Assembly: GCF_021130785.1 (NCBI RefSeq)
Contig: NC_060207.1
Location: forward strand, 197,544,001 to 197,608,000
Direction of reading: 5' to 3'
Length of the DNA: 64,000 bases
Source: Homalodisca vitripennis
Lineage: Eukaryota; Arthropoda; Insecta; Hemiptera; Cicadellidae
The position numbers and the translations under genes were made by a program. The notes beneath the pieces were generated by a model. It made no database searches and was not told the DNA's origin. It saw only the letters and a list, made by a program, of their open reading frames with translations. Shown one piece after another: positions 23,976-35,008 of this stretch (its first letter is position 1; the number at the start of each line of letters is the position of its first letter).

Positions 23976-24655
23976 AGTAGAACCCTTTCCCACCGTAGCA
24001 CAAAACCCATTTCAAGACAACCAGTTACCTCATGCACATTGAACTGTTCCCATTAAATAAAGTAGAATCCTTTCCCACCGTAGCACAAAATCCATTTCAA
24101 GACAACCAGTTACCTCATGCACATTGAACTGTTCCCATTAAATAAAGTAGAATCCTTTCCCACCGTAGCACAAACTCCATTTCAAGACAACCAGTTACCT
24201 CATGCACATTGAACTGTTCCCATTAAATAAAGTAGAATCCTTTCCCACCGTAGCACAAACTCCATTTCAAGACAACCAGTTACCTCATGCACATTGAACT
24301 GTTCCCATTAAATAAAGTAGAATCCCTTCCCACCGTAGCACAAAATCCATTTCAAGACAACCAGTTACATCATGCACATTGAACTGTTCCCATTAAATAA
24401 AGTAGAATCCTTTCCCACCGTAGCACAAAATCCATTTCAAGACAACCAGTTACCTCATGCACATTGAACTGTTCCCATTAAATAAAGTAGAATCCTTCCC
24501 CACCGTAGCACAAAATCCATTTCAAGACAACCAGTTACCTCATGCACATTGAACTGTTCCCATTAAATAAAGTAGAATCCTTTCCCACCGTAGTACAAAA
24601 TCCATTTCAAGACAACCCGTTACCTCATGCACATTGAACTGTTCCCATTAAATAA
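23976..24655 (+). repeat. 85-bp tandem array, eight copies
   Basis: Unit starts (AGTAGAA) lie at 23976, 24061, 24146, 24231, 24316, 24401, 24486 and 24571, exactly 85 bp apart. Units are nearly identical, with a handful of substitutions, so the array is young or homogenised. The unit ends in TTGAACTGTTCCCATTAAAT. No coding function is apparent. The plus frame 23754-24056 merely enters the first unit. Confidence 0.97.
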
Positions 24656-25199
24656 ATTCACTAACTTTGGAGTTATGTCCAATTAAAAGTACTCGACTGC
24701 TGGAATATTAGTACATGGTATGATAACTTCTAACTAAAATGTCGATGCTTTTTAAGAGAAAATGCTGTCAATACATGAGAGTACAGCACAGCCATTGGAG
24801 ATTCATGACTGTACCCAACGTTTATAAAATATTTGTCTGCTTATGGATTGTTTATGTAAGCATATATTACAGTTATATTTTCAAAATGAAACATGCAAAC
24901 GATAAGACAAATGTTCTTTAATTACTTTCAAGTATAAATTATACCTATGATGTTGTAGATTTGATATATTCTGCCAGTTTTATACAGTTTAATCTCTATT
25001 GGGCACAGTAAATCGAATGTGTCAGTAACATCTGGGAAACGTAATGGATGTCCAGAAGAGGAATATCACTAACGATAAATTTAATATCGAAGCATTCGTG
25101 TTAAAATTTGAATCGTTAGGTCTCTTTTACTACGTAGGATTGCTGCTAGAGTTAATGGAGCTCAATTAATGTTGAATGGTTAATTGTTAGCCTAAATAT

Positions 25200-25390
25200 G
25201 AGGGAGTACTGTCCCCTGTCGATATTAACTGGGGGAGGCTGGAACAAAGGTAACCTCCCCTTCTTCCAAGGCGACATACTGAGATAAAGCACCACCTATC
25301 CCTACTTATGGTGGATGTAACATGGGATCTTCACATAAAGAGGCTTCTACGCCCATGTCATTCCGGAAGCAAGTGCAATGTTACCATCAA
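25200..25390. other. GC-richer patch, possible element fragment
   Basis: A block with GGGGGAGGCTGGAAC and CATTCCGGAAGCAAGTGC in AT-rich surroundings. It has no frame or RNA fold I recognise. It may be a mobile-element relic, by composition only. Confidence 0.25.
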
Positions 25391-26162
25391 TACTAAATTC
25401 CATGAGAGGATAACTTAACTTCTTATCTTAAGTGAGACAAAAATATAGCTAAAATGTATCAATATTTCGGTCCCTATGTCGAGTGCGTTATCAGGAAGGT
25501 CGGTGTATTTCAAATAAAAATATGAGTAATTGTAACTAATCAAATATTTAATAACATATAAATTATTATGATCGTTTTTTTAATTCTACGAATCAAAGTC
25601 ATGACTGGAAAATAAATTTGGATTATGACTCTATGTATTTTTTTTTTGCACTCTCGTGTTATGCATATTTAGACCTCTAGAATGTATTAGACACAATATA
25701 TTTAGATTTCAACTAGTCTTGTGTTATATAAATGACAATATTAATTAAAATAAAACAATTAGAAGTATTATTTGATGCGCAGTGTTAATATTTTCGTTAA
25801 ATAAAAGCAGCATTTACATGCTAGTTTAATTAAAACATTCACATTCAATTTAAATCTTCAAAAAATTAAAATATATTAAACATTATCTTCGTAATTTTAT
25901 AAATAAGAAATTAGGTTTTTAACTTCTTGAATATACTAAACCAATAAGTAATGAATAATATTAACTTTATTAGTGCATTTTTTAAAAATTAATTTTAGTT
26001 TATAAGCACGCAGAGAATATTTAAGGCTACATTAAACTTAGTCTCAGTAATACGCTAGTTTTAAGATTACTATATTTACTAGTGCCTAGTACAATTTACA
26101 ATGAATGTGGACTGGGTAGGTGGAGGTTACAGGAAAATAATAATTGAAATTTCTCTTAAAGG

Positions 26163-26235
26163 AAGAGTAAGACACGTGCATTAGAAGGGACCGTGTCGAC
26201 GAACGGTGATGGCGGGGACCGCCGGACACCGGTAA
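26163..26235 (+). other. isolated GC-rich island, possible exon
   Basis: About 70 bp of strongly G+C-rich sequence (including GATGGCGGGGACCGCCGGAC) ends in CACCG followed by the donor-like GTAAAG. One frame across it is open (STNGDGGDRRTPVK). No matching acceptor-to-donor exon could be made in that frame, and no neighbouring exon is visible. It could equally be part of a repeat. Confidence 0.2.
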
Positions 26236-27459
26236 AGCTCAATAAGGCCCTGATTATGACAACTGTAATAATTAAATTTGAAACTATAATTTTAGAAAAT
26301 ATTTTTATTATTTCATTGATAGTTTTATTTTGTCAAATTTATCTATTTCATCTAAGTATCATAACTATTTGGTTACTAATTTATCGGAAGAAATATGGTG
26401 CATAACCTGTCTTACTTAAACTTCACTTTACGTATACTCGTTTCAAAATGTAAAAAACTATTGTAAATATTTTTAAAGAACCAATAGAAATGTAATGGAA
26501 TGGTGGACTATTGAATAGTAAAAACTATTTCTAAAAATGAAACACAACCCTTAATAATGTGCAACACGTACAGTGTGAAAGGGGTGCATTAGTTTCCACA
26601 AAGGCAGGGGAAAGCTTTTATCCAATAATATTCCGCGTTGCCGGTTTCCAATATTTTCCTCCATCAGCTTAAAAGCGAAAGAATTTTTATTCATATTGTG
26701 AAATACTTATAGAATAAATAGTAACTGAGTTTCTCACGGTTGAGTATATGTTTATTCATAACAAAATGAACATTACGACCGTAACAGGCTTAGGGTTCCA
26801 TGAAATAAAATCTTGTATATTTTTATAACATTCAATACATTGCTGATACAATCCTCACTAGTTATAATTTCAATTGTTAAAAACATTAGTTGCTAAACGT
26901 GACAGTAAAGCTACAATTAAAATCACTTGCACAAAATTATTCGAACTAAATCTCATTCTGGTTGTCAGATTGTTAAAGCACAAGTTTGTTAACGGTTTCC
27001 TGTATTCCCTCGTTTTAATAATGATTTGTAAAGTATTACTCTCTGTGACGTTTTATAATTACTATGGAATTTTAGCCTTCATTTTACTATATCACCGATA
27101 TTTTTTTCTCTATATATTTCTAGAATAAATATTTAAAAATACACATTAATAAATTACAAATTACGGTTTACTTCATATAGAAATTTCTACATTTTAAATA
27201 CAGTAGACAGATTAAATATAACAGGTAATAATAAATATTCTTTTCGAAACCATATTTCATTAAAACCATACTAATTTAAAATCTTTGCTATGTTCATTAT
27301 ACAAATGTTTCCTTATAAAAATACCTAAAATGAAATTTTGAATTTTTATAAATACTATTCTATTTTACTAATAAAAACTAATGATAGAATCAAATAATTA
27401 CACCCAGCATCTAAACCACATATAGCGGAACACGTATTTGCTGATATTGTAAACTCATT

Positions 27460-27610
27460 ATCTGTGTTACCTATATAAAAACTAACGCTCATACAAAATT
27501 TTGAAACTACAGGTCAGTTTGATCAAGAGATTTCGTGTGGGGGTATAAGCAGATAGAAAGTAAGATTTTTTCCTATCACTCGAGTAATAGACGTCGATAA
27601 TGCTCATTCA
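27460..27610 (+). repeat. copy of dispersed repeat family (GCTCAGCC type)
   Basis: Shows the degraded family order: CAAAATTTTGAAACTACAGG, AGAGATTTCGTGTGG, TATCACTCGAGTAATAGACG. It aligns by eye with 9365-9545 and 34095-34275. Confidence 0.35.
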
Positions 27611-29599
27611 ATTACTTTACTTATTGTATGCTCAAAAAGATTTAATATGCCCCCACTCACTCGTGGCAATGAGGAAAATAGCACACAAAACGTGGTTCAA
27701 GAACATCATTTTACTATTATTTACTTCTTTCTTAGAAAGAATCCAAACTTCAACGGTTGGATCTTAGGAAGGGTGATAATTCTGAGTAGTATCGCGATGA
27801 TGATACATTGTATTAAAGTTTTTATAATAATACTACTTAGCCCAATAAGGAAGGAATGTTACATTTTCTCTTTACTTTTATTGTACACTAATGGTATTGA
27901 AATATGCATTGCTTTATTTAAGGATGGATTTTACATTATGTATAGATATTGAAGTTAAGTAATATGTACTATGGTCATCACAAAAATGTGTCTTTAATTG
28001 AATTTAAATCAATGACATTTACGATTTGTCCTCATATTTACTCATTCCCTTTTACAGGTAATCATCGTGACAAAATAACTGATGCTATTGAATTTTGTTT
28101 TGTAACACTTACTGTATCCTCATTTCCATTGACGTGGGTGTGTCTTGGTAATGGCCCCAGATCAAATACACAGGTATTTTAGGTGTTTTGGTAATGATTA
28201 TTTTTTGCAGTGAAACGGTACTCGTAACGGTTTTGAAATTTTCGAATTTAGTTTTTGAAAATAAATAGTTCTTTAAATATTAGGGTGTGATTACAAGACG
28301 GCTAACGTATTGTTTCAGGATATTTTTATAAAAAGACCACGTTGTACTAAAACTGAAATATTGGCAAGAACCCACCAAATTACTGATAATTATGAGCAGT
28401 TTGTAAAACTTTTAATTGCACTTAATAAGATTACTATTAGGTAATTAAATAATATGTTGTGTTATTAACTGCGTAAACATGTAAATAGAAAAGCACATTT
28501 AGTTACTTATAAGCTCTTACCTTCGTGATTGAATGAATTGGTAAATTAAAGTCTTGGGATTTATAATGTCAGTAAGGAGCTCCAGTCTCACTCCCCTTGT
28601 TTACCACCCTCCTTTCCTTATCTACCACTCCTTCCAATCTGTGTTTCTAGAAATGTGATTTCCGTGCGGATAACACTAATTACCAGACCATAAAAAGTAA
28701 CTAATCCCTACGGAAGCGTTACAAAACACAATCTTTTTAACAAAATATTATATTAGCTATATTTTCAAAATTAGCTAAGCATGTATCCCTTTTATAAAAA
28801 ATTCAAGATATCGCAAAATGAGATAGTTTACGTCTTGTATTTCAAGAAGTATAGTATAAAAACAAACCTTTCTGCTTTGTTCGTTATAAATCCATTACCT
28901 AATCAGATCGTTTGCAACCTGAAGTTCAAGGTTTAATAAAATTGTGTCATGGAGATTTTGCAAAGGGGCTATATTTACAATTTAAGAAAAGCCTAATTCC
29001 AAAATGATAACAAACGAATTCGTCTTTAAAACATTGTACTAATTCTTCAATAACAATTTTAATTTAGGCTTTAAAAAATACTTCCCAAAAGAATATTTAC
29101 TAATATATTTTTGGACCTGGACTGCAAAATTCTTCCGAAATCTGAACAGTGAGTAGTCTAAAAAGAAAGGCTTAATCCTCTTCCCACTAAGTTGAAACTT
29201 CAAACGGTTCCATTTTACAGTATATATGACGTAATAGGAAAATAATAACTGCGAAAATATGTAACTGAGAATTGATGCAATTAGACAATTACATGAATGA
29301 AAGATGTTAACTAGTAACTGATATTTTTATTGTTGTAACATACAATAATATATTATATTAGCTAACTAGCTTCTTATAGTTCATGGTTACACCTACTGCG
29401 ACACTTTATCTTAAAATATTATTTCAATAAACAATTACGTTGATTGCTTACAGGTTATATTGCTTATAATCTTTGTGATTCTTAATTTCGGTTAGTTAAA
29501 TATAATTACATTTATCAGTACTACTATCTCGCGAATGTTTGAGTAAAGATGTTGACTGTTGTCAACGCTGTACTCGCTACCACCAGGATTTAGGCGACT

Positions 29600-29705
29600 C
29601 AAAGCTGACTAAGGGTATGACAGACTTGAGAAGGGAAGGAGCTAATGATTCAATCTGTCAAAGGTTTAAACCTCTGTCAAGACTTACGCTTAACAGTCTG
29701 CAGAG
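29600..29705 (+). repeat. dispersed repeat, partner of 16745-16850
   Basis: Matches the minus strand at 16745-16850 along about 100 bp (see that entry). It lies in the 73-codon open frame 29539-29760, whose product (GANDSICQRFKPLSRL region) I do not recognise. Two diverged copies in inverted orientation argue for a mobile element or a duplicated pseudogene. Confidence 0.5.
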
Positions 29706-29861
29706 TTGTAGTTCTAGCTCTGGCAGCTTACAAGTTAGACAATTGATCATGCATACATAACATTTACACAATAATTTCATGCACTGGTTATTGTGTGTAG
29801 TTGCGATAAATATGATAAATATGCGTTGTCTAATAATTTTGACTTTATTGGAGCAAGATTA

Positions 29862-29873
29862 TATATATATACA

Positions 29874-29920
<47 letters not shown>
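29862..29920. repeat. TA microsatellite
   Basis: About 60 bp of TA with one ACAG interruption. The overlapping YIYIYI frame is an artefact. Confidence 0.95.
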
Positions 29921-29923
<3 letters not shown>

Positions 29924-29999
29924 GGCTTATAAAAGTCTTTGTAAATATACATTCCAGTATATTTTCTTATAAAAAGTATATCGCAAAATAAATCTTATT

Positions 30000-31750
30000 G
30001 ATTTTTTCAAACGATTAAATTTTAAGCTTAAATGTTAGAGGTACGGTTCATATATGTTGTATCATACATTTTGGGATGAAATTTAAAAAACCATCTAATA
30101 TTAGAAATTTCGTTTATTTACATTGAAAAATAAACCATTTTGTTTTCTCTAAAGGCCGGGTTTAACATATGAGATAAAAGCTGTTAACTCTTTTATTATC
30201 AGACAGGCTTTCCTCGAGGTCCAGGTTAAACATTTTTCTAGATTTTTTCCTGACTAATTAATTTTCTGACTCTTTTTCCTTATTAATTATTTATTCTGGT
30301 TTTGTATAGTGAATAAAATATTGAACACAAAATAAAAATTCGAAAGTTCTTTTTATTTTTTTTTAATAGGACAATTTTGCTTTAATTACATTTACAATTT
30401 TTAAGAAAGACTTTACTACTACAATAGTATGTTTAATGGTACGAAATTTTCGTCTCCATGCATTTTTCTTATTGTATGTCTCTCTATTTTCCGCAGTATA
30501 TTTATATTATGAAATGAGCTATACATTAAAAACATTGCTTGCAGGCTCTTTGAAAACTGTTACTAAACGTAGTGTGGCTAATTTGTATTAATATAACTCA
30601 ATATTATTATCTTCCTTACATTGTCAATCGGATTGGGAATGCTCTACACTATGTTATGAGTAATACGATTCTCGAACACATTTGTATATAACATATATTA
30701 CGCACAGATTACTGGCTTACTCACGCCTGGCTTAGAGTAATCTGGAACCATAGTCATCCAAACATTGTTTAACAATATTATGGCTATTTTACCAAGATAA
30801 ACAAAGTAATACTCAGTACAGTAATAAAAACATAACATGCAATGTTTCGTTAAAAAAACTTTGTTTTACAAATATTTAAAACAAATTTAAAATTGAAATA
30901 GTTATATAATACAATTAAATAATTGGTTTTAGGAGTAAGACAATTCAATAATCCAGTATAACTGGAATTGATTGGAGACAATCCAAGAACCTGATGACTA
31001 AAAAATCAATAAAGTTTCAGACCTTCAGTGAAATGTGTGATAACATCATAAACACATTCCAGTGTTGAAGGCTTGATTTAGTCCAATTTAAACATCTGTG
31101 GTGTCACATGAATGTATTGATATTCAGAACAAAGAGCGTTAACGAATACAACCTTGTTAATGAAAATTCTTCATCGTCAAAAAGCAATAATTTCCACCAC
31201 AGGCTCGAGGACTTTTGTACAGTGTTAAATTGGAGTCGCCAGGAAGCTTAGTGATTAAACATCTATACGTTTAATCCGACAACATGTGCACATACAGTTT
31301 AAGTTTATTTGATAATTTCCTCGAGATGATTGGAAAAACTATTTTCTGTTTACAAAAGAAACATATATCACCATCATAAAGTTATTATTCCAGTGTGAGT
31401 AAATAAAATAATTGTAAGATATGTCGTATATAATGCGATGCGTTACGTCGGTGAATGTTTGCCTGAGCGTTAGCTATGTCTATCATTCTAGTGAAAACAT
31501 TTTATCTCTGTCAGCCTGTCTGACTATACGCACGATATTTCCTACGATGTTCCTGAAATTTTAAGTTTAAATTAATAATGACTTTATTTACAATTTTTAA
31601 ATAATTGTTAAGTAATTGTAAATTGTTTACTTTTAATTAAATAACATTTAATTAATTAAAGTTTCCTTAAATAACTCCTGCGGCTAACTAAAAGAGGGAG
31701 GAAATTACAGGAGAAAATAGGAGTAAGTATAACATACTACATATCTTTAA
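30000..31750. other. AT-rich non-coding stretch
   Basis: No frame, RNA or repeat that I can support. Confidence 0.5.
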
Positions 31751-31754
31751 CATT

Positions 31755-31880
31755 GCAACGTGTAATTGGCTGAGCGTAAGCGAAGCGTATAACCCGACGG
31801 CCTAGATAACTTTATATGTATCTGTTTGTCCGCTCGATATCTCCAAGTGAGCTAACTCGAAATTTTGCATGAACCTCCAT
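31755..31880 (-). repeat. copy of dispersed repeat family, inverted
   Basis: On the plus strand it reads GGCTGAGCGTAAGCGAAGCG, then GTCCGCTCGATATCTCC and CGAAATTTTGCATGAA, the reverse complement of the order at 34095-34275. The closest relative by eye is at 57618. Confidence 0.45.
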
Positions 31881-32559
31881 TTTTAAATAATATCTGCTTT
31901 GATGAGTGCATTTCACTTCTTGTGATATAATTAATTGTGAGCAAACATACATGCTCTTATGAGTGACTCTGATAAAAACAAGAAAATTGCTTGTAAGATA
32001 ATGTAACATAGTGACACATATAGCCTTATAATTCGTAAGATATCTCAAAAATGTACTGACTATAGACTCAAAATGTGGCATAAAACTTTAGTGAAGCCTG
32101 TTACGTGGTATGTGGTATGGTATTCATTATCTACCTTTGTATCTATTGGTCTAAAGTCATTTACTGATATATCTCATGTACTTAACACATCATAACAATT
32201 ACGATATCTTCTAATTCACTTTCTCTATACTTTTATCCCGAGCAAACTATGAATATTAGCAAAAATAACATAATATTCCAGCATATGTTTTTAAGAACTT
32301 ACAATAGAGTTGCTTTTCAATATGGTTTACTTCAGCAAGGACTTTACCAGGTGTTATGAAGGATATAAACAAGGACTTGAAGGAGCACTGAAGCCGTCAG
32401 GATCAGGAAATTAAGTGCTCTTGATTGTTCGCATCAGACAATAGACTTCTACAGCTCGGGCGACCTTCAAAGGAAACAGCTACTAAGATCGCGACTTCTC
32501 AGTTGCTTTCTTGATATTGCTGTCGTTTTTGTTATGTATAAAGTGTTTAACAGTCTCGG

Positions 32560-32775
32560 GACAGTTTATTACTTTTTTCATCTTGTCCCTTACGTAATTA
32601 AAACTCGCCACAGACGCTGAGGTCTTTCTATTCACGTTGCTTTAAATTCGTTTTGAGCTTCTTCGTCACCGTCGTGTTTGTATAGCCTGTGAAAGTCGCT
32701 GCACTAAGAGGAAGGTGTACTGTAGCTAAACTCAAAATTCACATTCAATCAGCCCTTCCCACTACGGCTGCGTTA
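32560..32775 (-). mobile_element. foldback-family copy D, inverted
   Basis: CGCTGCACTAAG at 32698-32709 is the reverse complement of the family mark. To its left lie TTGAGCTTCTTCGTCACCG and CATCTTGTCCCTTACGTAAT, the complements of the internal blocks of the 34.5-kb element in the expected order. To its right is an arm piece ending in a TTCACATTCAATCAGCCC block. Non-coding. Confidence 0.5.
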
Positions 32776-34090
32776 CATGAATAGATTTAAGGTTGAAGAA
32801 TATAAAATGAACTGTCATTACTTTAGTTAAGATTGTAACTATACATATCTTGTAAAAAAGTAAGTGTATAAAACTATATAATTGCATTTATTTAATGTAT
32901 TATTTCTGTAACAATTATCAGTAACCATCAGATATATTTTGTAAAACGTTTATGTATGTAATTATTTAGGATGATCCTGCTTATCATTCATATTATTTTT
33001 ATTTTGTTTATTAATCATTATGTATGAGTTAATACTTAGATTTTGTATAGTGTTAAAAAATCTGCATATTTAAGGGGATTTCGGAACCTAATTAGTTCTA
33101 AGTACCGTTTGACTCATTTATTAAAAAACATTAAATCAATATACTATTTGCCCTCTGATGTAATTTAAAATTGTTCACAAATTCCAACAAGCCCTGGCCA
33201 GAGAGATTAAAGAAAAAACACAATCGATTTAACGGTGGTAGGCAGAATTTTTAACTTCACAGAAATCATTAATGAAGTACTTGTCTTAATTATATTTGTT
33301 AATTTTAAATTTTTTTATGTAATAACGTGTGCACAAAAATGTTAGGTGTCATCTTTAAAACACAAAACTTTAAGGATTTCAAGATGTTTCATGTGAATAG
33401 CAATATGCGATTACTAATAAAATAACATTTATTTACGATATACTAAATCCATTACACAAAACTTTCCTATATTTTTGGGAACTTTCTTAATTTAAATTTA
33501 GTTTATTGGAGATATTTCTTGTACTCGAGATTAATTTAGGGATAGTAAAAACCAATTATTAAGAAAATTAGGGCACTATAATTTTATGAAATATAGTTAC
33601 GTTGTGAGTTTAATAGGAGCTAATACGTAATTTCATGGTGTTTAAGTATAATTTCAAATATTTTGCACTATTTATGCCTAATAATATTTCAATACAAAAA
33701 TTTCAAATACAAGTATTGAAAAATCTATTCATTAAGGCGTTATCTCTCTAAGACATAAACACAGTTTCCCTCCTTACGATAAATGTCCCACACAATTTAC
33801 ATATAATTTACAATGAAAATGTAATAAAATGTAAAATTTGACCTAATTTACATTTTCTCGAAGGAAGATCAGAAGTTTATTCTTATTTATTAGTTAGCAT
33901 ATCAGCAAGTTACGCCACATTAAATCTCGTGTAAAGGTCTCCTCTGAGGCTACTAGACAAACTATAAAGCTCAGTTTACAGTTACGCTACGCATTACTAT
34001 GCTCCATGTTAAAATTTCATAATATGATTGATCAAATTTTGATTAAGAACTTAATTGATCCGTTGCAATGATAGTTATCCATAAAACCAC
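32776..34090. other. AT-rich non-coding stretch
   Basis: No supportable gene, RNA or repeat. Confidence 0.5.
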
Positions 34091-34094
34091 ATTA

Positions 34095-34275
34095 GAACTG
34101 TTTGCTAACGCTCAGCCATATCTAATGGAATGTACAATCACACTCGGTGTTGCCCGAACAGAAATGAAGCTTTAAGTCCATAGGTAAGTACGCTCTCGAG
34201 ATATCGTGTGGATGATAGGCATATGGATGGCCATATAAAAAATGTTTCCGCTCTCTGGAGTGATAGGCTTTGCCG
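34095..34275 (+). repeat. reference copy of dispersed repeat family (GCTCAGCC type)
   Basis: Contains in order GTTTGCTAACGCTCAGCC, GGTGTTGCCCGAACAG, GAAGCTTTAAGTCCATAGG, CTCTCGAGATATCGTGTGG and CTCTGGAGTGATAGGCTTTG. At least six other diverged copies are in the window. It has no open frame, and the class (SINE, MITE or part of a larger element) cannot be settled from these copies. Confidence 0.5.
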
Positions 34276-34527
34276 TAGGTCAAAATTAAATGCCACAAAC
34301 AACTAATAAATAATTAATTGCTTGAACTTTTTTCTCTTCACACATTCTCTTGAGGTAACAGCAGGAAATAATTGGAAAACAAATAACTGAAGACCCTACT
34401 ATGTAGTTCTAATATGTACAACAGAAGACATTCGGCTGGTAAAGAACTGAAAATACATGAAATATTCATAGGACCCTTTAGCAAATATCAGGTTGAAATT
34501 CTGTATTGTTTTCAGTAAACATATAGG

Positions 34528-35008
34528 TTTTAAAAGATTTATAACACATGACATTATAACGTATCTCTTTTATTTCGAGAACCTAGGAGGTGATAATGTT
34601 AACTTCAGCTCCAGTTCACCCTGCGCTTAGTGCAGCATCTGAAGTCAAACGCTGCCACAGCTTTGATTCCTGGAATCTGGAGAGATCCAAAACAGTCGGT
34701 GACGAAGAGGCTCGAAACGAACTCTCTACATAGTTTCGACGTCAGAAACACATTAAGTACAAACAAATGTAATCAAGATGAATTGGTGTTTTCATTGTCC
34801 CATTAGGTACACAATTGAGCGCACAATTTAGACAACTCCACATATGGATGTTGACTCCAGATTCCAGGAGTCAAATCTGTCGCAGCGTTAGACGTCAGAC
34901 GCTGCACTAAGAGGAGGGTGAATTGGAGCTGAAGTTAACATTCTCACCTCCAAGTTCTCGAAATAAAGTGGATACATTGTAATGCCTTATGTCATAGATA
35001 TTTTAAAA
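34528..35008. mobile_element. foldback-family copy E, both arms preserved
   Basis: The left arm (34528 to about 34680) and right arm (about 34850 to 35008) are inverted repeats of about 150 bp, most of it matching by eye. Landmarks: TTTTAAAAG at 34528 against TTTTAAAA at 35001; TTTATTTCGAGAACC against its complement near 34955; CTTAGTGCAGCATCTG at 34626 against CAGACGCTGCACTAAG at 34897; CCTGGAATCTGGAG against CTCCAGATTCCAGGAG. The centre holds the family's GTCGGTGACGAAGAGGCTC and TTTTCATTGTCCCATTAGG blocks and no open frame. This is a non-autonomous foldback or MITE element. Its autonomous partner is not in the window. Confidence 0.75.
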
